A stretch of DNA of 22,529 nucleotides from JANLSE01 sp038214135 (GTDB lineage Bacteria > Chloroflexota > Chloroflexia > Chloroflexales > Roseiflexaceae), in the NCBI GenBank assembly GCA_038214135.1, contig JBBQSD010000105.1:1-22529 (forward strand), read 5' to 3'. The position numbers and the translations under genes are program-made. This document shows, piece after piece, positions 16,199 to 22,529 of the stretch. Numbering within the stretch: the stretch's first letter is position 1; the number at the start of each line of letters is the position of its first letter. The notes beneath the pieces are model-generated. The model saw only the letters and a program-made list of their open reading frames with translations, had not been told where the DNA came from and did no database searches.

Positions 16199-16363
16199 GC
16201 TACGCGCCCCGCACCTGCGATTGAGGATTCGCTAGCGGGGCTACGCGCCCCGCACCCGCGGCCGGGGTGGGCCGCCACCCCAACACTCCCGGCCAGGGAT
16301 CTTGTCCCTGGACCCTGAATGTATCTCGGTGGCATCACAACGCCGGTTGGTCATGCCACGGCT
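16199..16363 (+). repeat. GC-rich dispersed element, copy 2, with a partial tandem unit
   Basis: GCTACGCGCCCCGCACC(T/C)GCG occurs twice in direct repeat (16199-16219 and 16240-16260). From 16237 the sequence follows the same plan as the element at 14408-14531, ending GCCGGTTGGTCATGCCACGGCT. Internal hairpins include GGGGCTACGCGCCCC and CCAGGGATC...CCCTGG. It fills the first half of the 368-base gap after the TolB-like gene and could act as its transcription end. Confidence 0.65.
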
Positions 16364-16380
16364 GCGGGATGGATGACGAT

Positions 16381-16510
16381 GCGGGCGAATAACCACACGC
16401 CATTGGAACGACGACATCGCCACAACGAACGTAGGGGCGAACCTCGTGTTCGCCCGCCATGACGGCGCATTGGATGGCAACGACATCGCCCACAATGAAT
16501 GGCCGGAGGT
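16381..16510. repeat. Cluster of GGGCGAAC palindromes and direct repeats
   Basis: A GGGCGAAC/GTTCGCCC hairpin (16435-16455), matching the one at 12738-12758, is flanked by two copies of a roughly 30-base direct repeat, CATTGGA...ACGACATCGCC(C)ACAA(C/T)GAA, at 16401-16430 and 16468-16500. This is the second half of the gap before the metallophosphoesterase remnant. Confidence 0.6.
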
Positions 16511-16552
16511 GAGGGTGGCCAAGCAAAGGCAACCATGTAATTCTATTGGGGA

Positions 16553-17266
16553 ATGATGAAGACACTGATTCTTTCCGATATTCATAGCAATATCGTGGCC
16601 CTTGAGGCGATCTGGGCGCGTGAGCACGATGCCGATCTGATCTAGTGTGCTGGCGATCTGGTGGACTACGGGACTCATCCGCGTGAGGTGCTCGACTGGG
16701 TTCAGGCGCACCAGGTTGTGTGTGTACAAGGGAACCATGATCGGCATGTTGCCGAGACATGTGTGGAAGCGGCGCTCTGGCATGTCCCCGATAGCGCGCT
16801 TCAGTGGCGCCATCACAACGCGCGTCGGCTCACGACAGCCGATGCGGACTTTCTGGCCACACTCCCACGAGCGGTGACATTCGAACTCGACGGAATTCAG
16901 TATGGGATGACCCATCTCTACCAGAACTATGAATTCATTCTGAGCCGCCATGCCTACCACACATTCTGTGCGAAACGCTTCCCGAATCAAACGATTGATC
17001 GGCTGATCGTTGGCCATACTGATCGCCAGGCAGTGATGATATTAGGCGATCAGAAACTATGGCTGAACCCAGGGAGTGTTTCGTATCGTCGGCTCGATGA
17101 CCCAGACCAGCAGGCACACTATATGGTGATTATGGATGGCCAGATCGAATTCCGCAGCGTGAGCTATGATCACCTCAGTGTCTATGCCGAAGTTATTCAG
17201 CAGCATCTGACGCCCGAAGAGTTGCGGGTGACGCGTTGGTTCTTTGGGCCGCGCGACACAGAGTAG
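16553..17266 (+). pseudogene. Metallophosphoesterase (YfcE/MJ0936 type) interrupted by an amber codon
   Basis: From ATGATG at 16553 the frame reads MMKTLILSDIHSN, the first metal-binding motif of calcineurin-like phosphoesterases. At 16643-16645, codon 31, a TAG interrupts ADLI-stop-CAGDLVDYG, where the family normally has an aromatic residue before the second motif GDLVDYG. The frame then stays open to 17266 with GNHDRH, MTHLY, VGHTDRQ and NPGSVSYRR, all expected motifs in order. Total length would be 237 residues, normal for the family. A one-base change from TAT or TAC explains the stop; a late restart (GTG at 16661) would lack the DIH ligands. It ends 27 bases before the DUF2961 gene and probably shares its transcript. 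Gene loss, sequencing error and rare stop read-through are possible, in that order of my preference. Confidence 0.8.
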
Positions 17267-17293
17267 CGGCGATGGGCATAGAAAGGGCTGGCT

Positions 17294-18886
17294 ATGAAGT
17301 ATTCGTACACCGATCTGGTTGAGCGCCTGTACAACCTGGAACGTCTGGCCGAGCCGCCGCTGCTTGGTGAGCAGGCAGGATGCTGTTCGAGCTATGATCG
17401 GCGCTCGCGCTACAATGCTGTCACCAATACCTATCAGGATTGGGACGCCAATGATGATGGATCGGGCTTTATTCGCACAGAGGGCGATTGGATTGTTGTG
17501 TTTGAGCGCGATGGGCCAGGCATCATCTGGCGGGTTTGGTCGGCACTCCCAGCAAGCGGCCACATCCAGATCTTCATTGATGATCAGCCCGTGCCAGTGA
17601 TTGATCTGCCATTCCGCGATTTCTTCGAGCATTTCAATCAGGAGATCCCACCGCTCAATTTCCCATCGCTCGCACCAACGCTCTCACGCGGGCGTAACCG
17701 TTTCATCCCGATTCCCTATAACCATTCGTGCAAGATCCGCCTCGCCCCTGGTTGGGGAGCCTACTATCATTTTACCTATAGCGCCTTTCCAGCTGGAACG
17801 CTCTTGCCACACTTCAACGGCACGTTCAATCGTTCAGACTGCCTGGCTCTGGCCGAGGCTGATCGCATCCTCAACCAGCGCGGCTGGCGGCTGCCACGGT
17901 CGAATGGCGATATGCTCGAGCATGTGACGATCACGGTTCCGCCTGGCGCAACAGTGCCGGTTCATAACATCGTTGGCAATCGTGCGATCACCGGGCTGCG
18001 GGTGGCGCTTGATCTGCCAGAGCCACCGCTCGATCAACAGGTGCTGCGTGAGTTGACGCTCAGCATACACTGGGATGGCGAAACTCAGCCGAGTGTCTGG
18101 TCGCCATTGGGCGATTTCTTTGGTTCCGCGCCAGGCAGGCAGTTCTATCGAGCATTACCGCTTGGCGTGACTGATGGTGGCTTCTATTGCCATTGGTTTA
18201 TGCCCTTTTCCAGCCAGGCATCAATCGCTATCACCAATGATGGTGCCAGCGCCCAAACACTCAGGTTTAGTATCTGCCATCGAGCGCTCACACAATCAGC
18301 CGATACGCTGCTACGCTTCCATGCGAAATGGCACCGCGATGCTTTTCTGGAGCAGGCCCACGCGGAGGGCCGACTGATCGATTGGCCACTATTGCTGGCA
18401 GAGGGTCAGGGCCGTTTCTGCGGCATTCATCTGCATGTCTGGAATAGTTGGCCCGCACCTACCGAATCAGCCGATAGCTGGTGGTATGGCCGCTGGGATC
18501 GCAAATCGATCAACTGGTGGTGGGGCGAGGGCGACGAGAAGTTCTTCATCGATGGCGAGCGCTTCCCATCAACCTTTGGCACTGGTTCAGAGGATTATAT
18601 CGGCTATGCCTGGGCCGCCGAGCCGCCCTTCCCAACATTCGAGAGCGCATATGCCAGCCAACCATATGTGGCATTGAACGGGAATGGCCACACATCCGTC
18701 AGCCGCTTCCATATCTGCGACGACGTGCCATTCCAGAGCTCATTCGCTGGCTATATCGAGAAGTACAAGGGCAACCAGTGGGGCGAGGGCGGCCAATGCC
18801 TGTATGCTGCTGTGGCCTATTGGTATCAGCAACCCGGCAGCCAGGATCGCTATGGGGTAGTGCCGGTCTCGGAACGAGTTTATTAG
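17294..18886 (+). CDS. DUF2961 protein, glycoside hydrolase family 172-like
   Basis: A 530-residue protein from the ATG at 17294 with AAGGG about ten bases upstream. The N-terminal part shows YDRRSRYN and the DGPGIIWRVWSA strand. The core ends with WWWGEGDEKFFIDGE and GTGSEDYIGYAW, the diagnostic DUF2961 motifs. DUF2961 now corresponds to GH172, founded on a bifidobacterial alpha-D-fructofuranosidase/difructose dianhydride I synthase. As I recall, its two catalytic glutamates are 21 residues apart. Here E412 in GEGDE and E433 in GTGSEDY are also exactly 21 apart. Linkage and sugar specificity are not predictable; some members act on arabinofuranosides. No signal peptide is visible. Its stop lies six bases from the end of the convergent ICMT-like gene. 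Confidence 0.88.
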   Translation: MKYSYTDLVERLYNLERLAEPPLLGEQAGCCSSYDRRSRYNAVTNTYQDWDANDDGSGFIRTEGDWIVVFERDGPGIIWRVWSALPASGHIQIFIDDQPVPVIDLPFRDFFEHFNQEIPPLNFPSLAPTLSRGRNRFIPIPYNHSCKIRLAPGWGAYYHFTYSAFPAGTLLPHFNGTFNRSDCLALAEADRILNQRGWRLPRSNGDMLEHVTITVPPGATVPVHNIVGNRAITGLRVALDLPEPPLDQQVLRELTLSIHWDGETQPSVWSPLGDFFGSAPGRQFYRALPLGVTDGGFYCHWFMPFSSQASIAITNDGASAQTLRFSICHRALTQSADTLLRFHAKWHRDAFLEQAHAEGRLIDWPLLLAEGQGRFCGIHLHVWNSWPAPTESADSWWYGRWDRKSINWWWGEGDEKFFIDGERFPSTFGTGSEDYIGYAWAAEPPFPTFESAYASQPYVALNGNGHTSVSRFHICDDVPFQSSFAGYIEKYKGNQWGEGGQCLYAAVAYWYQQPGSQDRYGVVPVSERVY

Positions 18887-18892
18887 GGGCTT

Positions 18893-19393
18893 TTATTGGG
18901 CTATGCGTCGAGCGCGGCCAACCCAGCGATGGACTGAGGCTGCGTACCGATAATACTCTTCGCCGAACTTGGCAGCAAGGTACCGCTCTTCTGGTGCTAT
19001 CAGCACGTAATGGCAGATGACAAGCGCCGGAAGCAGGAGCAACAACACCCAAGGAAGATCACCAGCGAACGCAATCCCGACCACGATGCAAATGCCACCC
19101 AAGTAGAGCGGATTTCTTGAGACTGAGCATACACCGCTGGTGATGATCTTGCTTGTCACGCGCCCTGGATCGGTCGGCTGGCTATACCGTGCAAATTCCT
19201 GACGCGCAAGGATGACGAGAACCACTCCAAGAATGATGAGGGCAGCGCCTCCGGGGATAACGGCTGGCGAGAGAAAGCCACGTGGAAGCGCCAGCGGGAC
19301 AGCAAACTGTAAAGCGATAGCAGCAAGGAACGGAATACCAAAGACTGCCTCGAAGGTCTGCCACCACCATTTGTGTGCAACATCTGTTGACAT
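18893..19393 (-). CDS. Isoprenylcysteine carboxyl methyltransferase-like membrane protein
   Basis: A 166-residue integral membrane protein with hydrophobic segments at about 16-36, 46-63 and 98-133. The family signature SRNPLYLGG (92-100) and the C-terminal APEERYLAAKFGEEYYRYAA (133-152) match the ICMT/phospholipid methyltransferase superfamily, which methylates small or lipid substrates with SAM at the membrane. Bacterial members have no known isoprenylated target. It starts 17 bases after the stop of the DinB-like gene, so the two form an operon. Its 3' end nearly abuts the convergent DUF2961 gene. Confidence 0.85.
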   Translation of the reverse strand: MSTDVAHKWWWQTFEAVFGIPFLAAIALQFAVPLALPRGFLSPAVIPGGAALIILGVVLVILARQEFARYSQPTDPGRVTSKIITSGVCSVSRNPLYLGGICIVVGIAFAGDLPWVLLLLLPALVICHYVLIAPEERYLAAKFGEEYYRYAASVHRWVGRARRIAQ

Positions 19394-19410
19394 TCGGGTT
19401 GCCCTGCGAG

Positions 19411-19875
19411 CTACATCTCAACCCCAGGTATGCCATGCGCACCCAACAGCAGTGATAGTTCCCCGGCGTGGGGCAGGTCGTGGTCGAGAAGCCCCCAGAT
19501 CGTCTGTATAATCGCGACCTGCTCCTCGGTGGGGAGGGCGTCGGTGGGTGACCCGCGCATCAGACAACCGCTGATGAACCGCCAGGTCAGTTCCAGCCCA
19601 TGCACAATCTCGGCGGCCGTGTGCGGTGGGTCGTCGGCGTCCTCCCAGCGGAGCAGCGGCGTTAATTCCGCCGCCCCCTCGCCCAGCGTGCGGTGCAGAT
19701 GCAAGGCACGCCCAAAGACGATATGTTCGGCGATTTCTCCCGGCGTGCGCAGACCCGGTATGAGCTGTCGCTGCAGTTGTTCCTCAGTGAGCGGCGCGAT
19801 TGCACGTTTGAGGGCCGCTTGGTAGTCGTGCCAACTTTCGAAGGCACGCGCCTCTGCTATGGCTGCTCTGATCAT
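19411..19875 (-). CDS. DinB-family protein
   Basis: A 154-residue protein, start placed at the ATG at 19875 (MIRAAIAEAR) because GGGAG stands eight bases before it; an ATG five codons earlier has no site. The four-helix DinB fold is suggested by the helical pattern, LRTPGEIAEHIVFG with H51, and the C-terminal LDHDLPHAGELSLLLG with H132 and H136. These three histidines fit the metal site. DinB-like proteins are thiol-dependent transferases or metal-bound enzymes of mostly unknown substrate. The gene is visibly GC-richer than the left half of the window, which fits recent arrival. It is followed by the ICMT-like gene. Confidence 0.85.
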   Translation of the reverse strand: MIRAAIAEARAFESWHDYQAALKRAIAPLTEEQLQRQLIPGLRTPGEIAEHIVFGRALHLHRTLGEGAAELTPLLRWEDADDPPHTAAEIVHGLELTWRFISGCLMRGSPTDALPTEEQVAIIQTIWGLLDHDLPHAGELSLLLGAHGIPGVEM

Positions 19876-20016
19876 AGACGCTACTCCCATGACTTTTGCG
19901 TGAGTACGGCGAATACAGGCTATTGTAGCTCAATTGGGTCTATAACAGAGTCGGCTCCCACCTTGGCATCAAGCCGAAGCCCGAACAGCACGAGTATACA
20001 CGCTCCGGTACATCCG

Positions 20017-20142
20017 CTATAGCAATCCTACCGGATTTGCAAAAAAAGGGGGGGGGATTTCTTTCAGGGCACCCAGAGGGTACCCGGCCCCAAACCCCGC
20101 TTTGCGCTACGCGCCTTTACAACTCAAATAGGAATGCTATAG
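20017..20142. mobile_element. MITE-like 126-bp element with inverted ends
   Basis: CTATAGCAATCCTA at 20017-20030 and TAGGAATGCTATAG at 20129-20142 are inverted copies with one mismatch over 14 bases. Between them lies non-coding sequence with an A7G9 run at 20041-20056. No target duplication is clear. The right end supplies the last codons (YSIPI) and stop of the chlorite-dismutase-like gene. The remaining sequence up to the DinB start (19876-20016) has no gene. Confidence 0.55.
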
Positions 20143-20717
20143 TTCGGCCGCGCGGGCATCACTGTCCGGGCCAGGCGGATGTCGACTTCTCGGTCCACAT
20201 ATGCCCACTCGGGACTCGCTCGAAGTTCCGCCACCAAGTGATTGAATCCGGTGTCGTCTTCGGGCGCGTACTCGAACCACGTCAGAAAGTCAAACGGCTC
20301 GTTCTCGCCCAGGTCCCGGCAATGATGAAGCCGACGTGCCACGGCCGGCAGATACTGGAGCCCGATATGGACGTGGCGAGATCGTTCCTCGAAGACCTCT
20401 CGCCGTTCGTCTTGCGACAGACCCCACCACGCAGCGTTCTTGCGTATCGGGATGAGCGCGGCACACACTGCATTAGGGCGGCCCAGTGCGGGTTGCCGGG
20501 CCGCGAGGCGATCCTTCTCACTGCGCAGCACGTAGCGTTCGTTGCTCCTGATTCCTCGAAAAATCCAGTTGGCGCCTCCGGGTAGATGGGCAACGGACCC
20601 GGGGACGACGGCGAGCCGTTCGATTTCAGCGACCGTTTCACCGGCGATGGTCTGAATCGTTGTCACATGCCACACTCCGGCTGTGCCACCGACGAACGAA
20701 AACAAGCGACTTTCCAT
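20124..20717 (-). CDS. Chlorite dismutase / HemQ-like haem protein
   Basis: A 197-residue protein, start taken at the ATG at 20717, although a TTG at 20735 also lies in frame; the nearest GGAG is 11 bases from the ATG, so the start is uncertain. The second half matches the chlorite dismutase superfamily (COG3253): NAAWWGLSQDERREVF, RHVHIGLQYLPAVARRLHH, RDLGE, PFDFLTWFEYAP and EWAYVDREVDIRLAR. The proximal haem histidine is probably among H115, H117 and H131. Members detoxify chlorite, act as peroxidases or decarboxylate coproheme; no haem genes are nearby to decide. It follows the attC-like site by about 25 bases. Its last residues and stop come from the 126-bp inverted-repeat element, so the native end has been replaced. 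Confidence 0.82.
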   Translation of the reverse strand: MESRLFSFVGGTAGVWHVTTIQTIAGETVAEIERLAVVPGSVAHLPGGANWIFRGIRSNERYVLRSEKDRLAARQPALGRPNAVCAALIPIRKNAAWWGLSQDERREVFEERSRHVHIGLQYLPAVARRLHHCRDLGENEPFDFLTWFEYAPEDDTGFNHLVAELRASPEWAYVDREVDIRLARTVMPARPNYSIPI

Positions 20718-20741
20718 CTTGCGTAACAACTCCAATCAGCG

Positions 20742-20864
20742 GTCGAACGCTTGCGGTAAGCCGCTGGCTGAAAGAGACAACCGTGAAGATTGCACCGACG
20801 TTGATATGCACGGCGCTACAAAATTGCACCGATTCAGCCAGTCGGTTGCAACGCGATGTTAGCT
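20742..20864 (-). other. attC-like (integron cassette recombination) site 1
   Basis: Read on the minus strand, it opens with AGCTAACATCGCGTTGCA (R''-L'' like, compare the classical TAACAATTCGTTCAAGCCGA) and closes with GCGGCTTACCGCAAGCGTTC then GAC (compare GCGGCTTAACTCAAGCGTTAGAT, the end of many attC sites). The arms pair, with CGC(g)TTGC against GCAAGCG leaving one bulged G. A 9-bp perfect inner stem follows, CTGGCTGAA/TTCAGCCAG (20833-20841 and 20764-20772). The loop holds ATTGCACCGA as two direct copies. At 123 bases it falls inside the usual attC range. It begins 8 bases after the Uma2 stop and precedes the next gene, exactly as a cassette end should. The outer boxes each depart from consensus at one base. 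Confidence 0.55.
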
Positions 20865-20872
20865 GGTGATGG

Positions 20873-21439
20873 TCATGGTGCTGAGGGAAACAGCGTCCTA
20901 ATCGCGAACATAATCTGTGGATACTGCACGGATTGGATCTGATCCTCGGTGGTGAGCAGGACTTTTTGGCGGTAGATACCATTGCGCGGTTGCGTATAGT
21001 GCTCGATCTGCTGTTGCGCTACGTCAATTAACCACGCTTCACTGATGCCGGCTTCCGCATAGCGCGGCATCTTTTCATCACGGTCATAGTCGATACTTGA
21101 GTCGGCAATCTCGATGACGACCAGAATATCGTCTGGTCGTGGATGAGCATGCGCATAGTAATCGTCACGCGGATGCATGATCACGACATCTGGTTGCGGT
21201 TCCGAATAATCATTGAGTTGGATCGGATTTTGAATGCTGACAATCGCGGTATCGCCCAACAGGCGCGTCAGAATGGCGGTCAACCGATTGACCAGCGCCG
21301 CGTGGAAGGGGCCAATCGGACTCATTTGGCGCACCTCTCCATCAAGCAACTCCACGCGATCATCTTCGGCGAGAATACCGGCACTGCGCATGCGGGCATA
21401 ATCGCGGATAGTGAACGAATAGCGGGTACTCGTTGTCAT
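20873..21439 (-). CDS. Uma2 family PD-(D/E)XK nuclease-like protein
   Basis: A 188-residue protein, start placed at the ATG at 21439 (MTTSTRYSFT) with AGGA before it; an in-frame upstream extension to 21508 reads poorly. The Uma2 fold is recognisable from VELLDGEVRQMSPIG (29-43), the catalytic-type QPDVVI (D84), LVVIEIADSS (E110), YDRDEKMPRYAEAGI (K123) and EAWLIDV (135-140). Uma2 proteins are abundant in Cyanobacteria and Chloroflexota, usually as many paralogues, and their cellular role is unsettled. The stop is 8 bases from an attC-like site, which makes this gene look like cassette cargo. Upstream, a small mobile element at 21580-21975 separates it from a second attC-like site. Confidence 0.87.
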   Translation of the reverse strand: MTTSTRYSFTIRDYARMRSAGILAEDDRVELLDGEVRQMSPIGPFHAALVNRLTAILTRLLGDTAIVSIQNPIQLNDYSEPQPDVVIMHPRDDYYAHAHPRPDDILVVIEIADSSIDYDRDEKMPRYAEAGISEAWLIDVAQQQIEHYTQPRNGIYRQKVLLTTEDQIQSVQYPQIMFAIRTLFPSAP

Positions 21440-21579
21440 CGGTTTCCTATTCACGTTAGGTGATCGTCGGAGGTTATGATAGCACACCATCCGCCAATCA
21501 ACAATCACCTCGTGGAGTGTTCGTGTGCTGTTCGGAGCAGCCGATCAACGACACTCCCCGTCCGACGTGGATGTCAGCG

Positions 21580-21975
21580 CAGGGCAATTGCACTTGAGAT
21601 CTAACGATTTTCTAATAGATATACGTATATTTTGTGGTACAGTACATTGTTTTGTTGTTTGTCATAGGATATGGCACATATTTGTGATATTGCGGATTAT
21701 TGTGAGAATAATAATAAAAAATGTCTTATATTTGGTATTCTCGTGATAACCGTATCTCGTATACTCCTGTAGGAAGACAATTTTATTAGTAATTATCATT
21801 GCATAAGCGAAGAAATACCAATTCAGACTGGTTTTATGTTTTCTCGTCAAGTAACAGCGCACAATACATTTAGTCGCTTGATTGCGCGTATTCGGCCAAA
21901 AGTGTTTCAATTGTACTTTTAAAATCAGTGAAACACGATTCGTCCGTTTGACGTTTTACAAGTGCAATCGCCCTG
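21580..21975. mobile_element. Non-autonomous transposable element with 17-bp inverted ends and 10-bp target duplication
   Basis: The left end CAGGGCAATTGCACTTG (21580-21596) and right end CAAGTGCAATCGCCCTG (21959-21975) are inverted copies with a single mismatch. GATGTCAGCG lies directly outside both ends (21570-21579 and 21976-21985), the mark of insertion. The interior (about 360 bases) is strikingly AT-rich compared with its surroundings and encodes no transposase; it contains a GAGAATA/TATTCTC dyad. A 10-bp duplication fits IS4-family-like elements, but I cannot name the parent element. Confidence 0.8.
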
Positions 21976-22114
21976 GATGTCAGCGGGATCGCGTTCCGAG
22001 CGACGGGATGTGGGCGCCGTGATTGAACTCGTGCGGGTGAAAGGAGGAGAGCATTGCCAGAGCAGCGCAATACTAGACGGGAAGCAGACGATAAGCGTGA
22101 ACCTTTCTTGAACC

Positions 22115-22217
22115 GGCTAACGGGTTGCCCATAAGCCGCCGCTCGGCGCATCCAAAACCAGGAAAATAGCCCAGATTCGCTGCGCTGCAGGCGGTCGGCT
22201 GCATGGTCTTGTTCGGC
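22115..22217 (-). other. attC-like site 2
   Basis: On the minus strand the site opens GCCGAACAAGACCATGCAG and closes GGCGGCTTATGGGCAACCC then GTTAGCC. The inner arms CCAT(g)CAGCCG(a)CC and GGCGGCT(t)ATGG pair with the small bulges typical of attC, and GCCGAAC/GTTAGCC stand as the outer boxes, each one base off RYYYAAC/GTTRRRY. Length is 103 bases. It has the same orientation as site 1 and lies downstream of the tautomerase-like gene, whose stop is about 85 bases away. Nothing else was found in 21986-22114 or 22218-22301. Confidence 0.45.
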
Positions 22218-22301
22218 GGCAGCCGTTGCTCGCCGTACACGTAATCACGCTTTGGTAGCTACCTTTTTTTCGTTGGTCTGCAAGTTCCCTGAGCTGAGAA
22301 C

Positions 22302-22529
22302 CTAGCCGAACAGCCGCTTGGCGAGTTGCCCGATCCACGGGACACGATCCGAGAGCAGTTGTCCACCAACTGCAAAGTCGGTGGGTGAATAGGAGTGAAA
22401 CCGGATATTAATACTGTCAATTTCGCGAACCGGCACCGCGAACAGTTCGCCTAACAGTGGGGTAAGGACGTGGGCGATACCACGCTGGCGGCGCACGGAC
22501 ATGTTCCAATCTGAAAGCTCAACCGTGAT
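22302..22529 (-). CDS. Tautomerase (4-OT/MIF superfamily)-like protein, partial at right edge
   Basis: The frame is open from the window edge to a stop at 22302-22304, 75 residues visible. INIRFHSYSPTDFAVGGQLLSD resembles the C-terminal half of small tautomerases, where a strand ending VLF-E-P is followed by DWAVGG. An ATG at 22502 is internal to the frame, and residues upstream of it (ITVELSDWN) look like the first strand, so the true start, with the catalytic Pro, is probably beyond the edge. Assignment is moderate; other small alpha/beta folds are possible. It is the gene preceding attC-like site 2. Confidence 0.5.
   Translation of the reverse strand: MTVELSDWNMSVRRQRGIAHVLTPLLGELFAVPVREIDSINIRFHSYSPTDFAVGGQLLSDRVPWIGQLAKRLFG

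Noticed and set aside
16643..16645. In-frame TAG read as pyrrolysine
   Set aside because: The family has no special residue there, and there is no hint of pylT or pylS; a simple nonsense change is more likely.
16241..17017. Long minus-strand open frame (258 codons) across the phosphoesterase remnant
   Set aside because: It is the antisense shadow of a well-conserved phosphoesterase and of the repeat region before it; its translation resembles no protein family.
20638..20982. Minus-strand open frame of 114 codons over the attC-like site
   Set aside because: It overlaps the ends of both the Uma2 and chlorite-dismutase-like genes in another frame and spans the palindromic site; no family resemblance.
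21599..21605. GTTAGAT on the minus strand as a third attC end
   Set aside because: The box is perfect, but it lies inside the AT-rich mobile element and has no pairing arm or RYYYAAC partner at a fitting distance.
21870..22151. Minus-strand open frame of 93 codons
   Set aside because: It crosses the boundary of the mobile element and its target duplication, so it cannot be an old gene, and it has no recognisable domain.

Overview
The window looks like chromosome of a Chloroflexota bacterium, probably class Chloroflexia and perhaps Herpetosiphon-like. This is inferred from the protein types (large CSLREA-like/beta-helix surface protein, secreted M23 peptidase ending in a VYLP-type tail, NTF2-like lipoprotein-type families, Uma2, PD40 propellers), the moderate GC content and the abundance of short GC-rich dispersed palindromes. 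No rRNA, tRNA, CRISPR array or phage gene was seen.

Left third (1-8042, all minus strand): a sulfation locus. Reading 5' to 3' it is (i) a fused ATP sulfurylase/APS kinase, which makes PAPS; (ii) a 1028-residue protein with an Asp/Asn beta-hydroxylase-type domain, a PAPS-type sulfotransferase and a TIGR03032 propeller-like domain; (iii) translationally coupled by an ATGA overlap, a giant protein whose N-terminus is a second, degenerate sulfotransferase domain and whose remainder is an export signal, an Asn/Asp-rich parallel beta-helix, a Calx-beta domain and a CARDB-type domain. It runs off the left edge. PAPS supply, hydroxylation, sulfation and a surface protein are therefore encoded side by side, an arrangement I do not recognise as a described system.

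Middle (8043-18886): a methyltransferase pseudogene with its SAM-binding core deleted, a secreted M23 peptidase, a frameshifted secreted NTF2-like gene, a PhnP-like metallo-hydrolase, a MerT/MerP-like fusion, a chloramphenicol-phosphotransferase-like kinase, and a row of TolB-like propeller, a metallophosphoesterase broken by one amber codon, and a DUF2961/GH172 enzyme. The spaces between these genes are filled with dispersed repeats: heptamer arrays that form the 3' ends of two convergent genes, two copies of a ~125-bp GC-rich element, and several perfect palindromes.

Right end (18893-22529, all minus strand): small single-domain genes (tautomerase fragment, Uma2, chlorite-dismutase-like, DinB, ICMT-like) that look like accessory cargo. 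Two sequences with integron attC-site architecture lie on the same strand, one 8 bases after the Uma2 stop and one after the tautomerase. A ~396-bp element with 17-bp inverted ends and a 10-bp target duplication sits between them, and a 126-bp inverted-repeat element forms the last codons of the chlorite-dismutase-like gene. I read this as a possible degraded gene-cassette array without a visible integrase, later invaded by small mobile elements.
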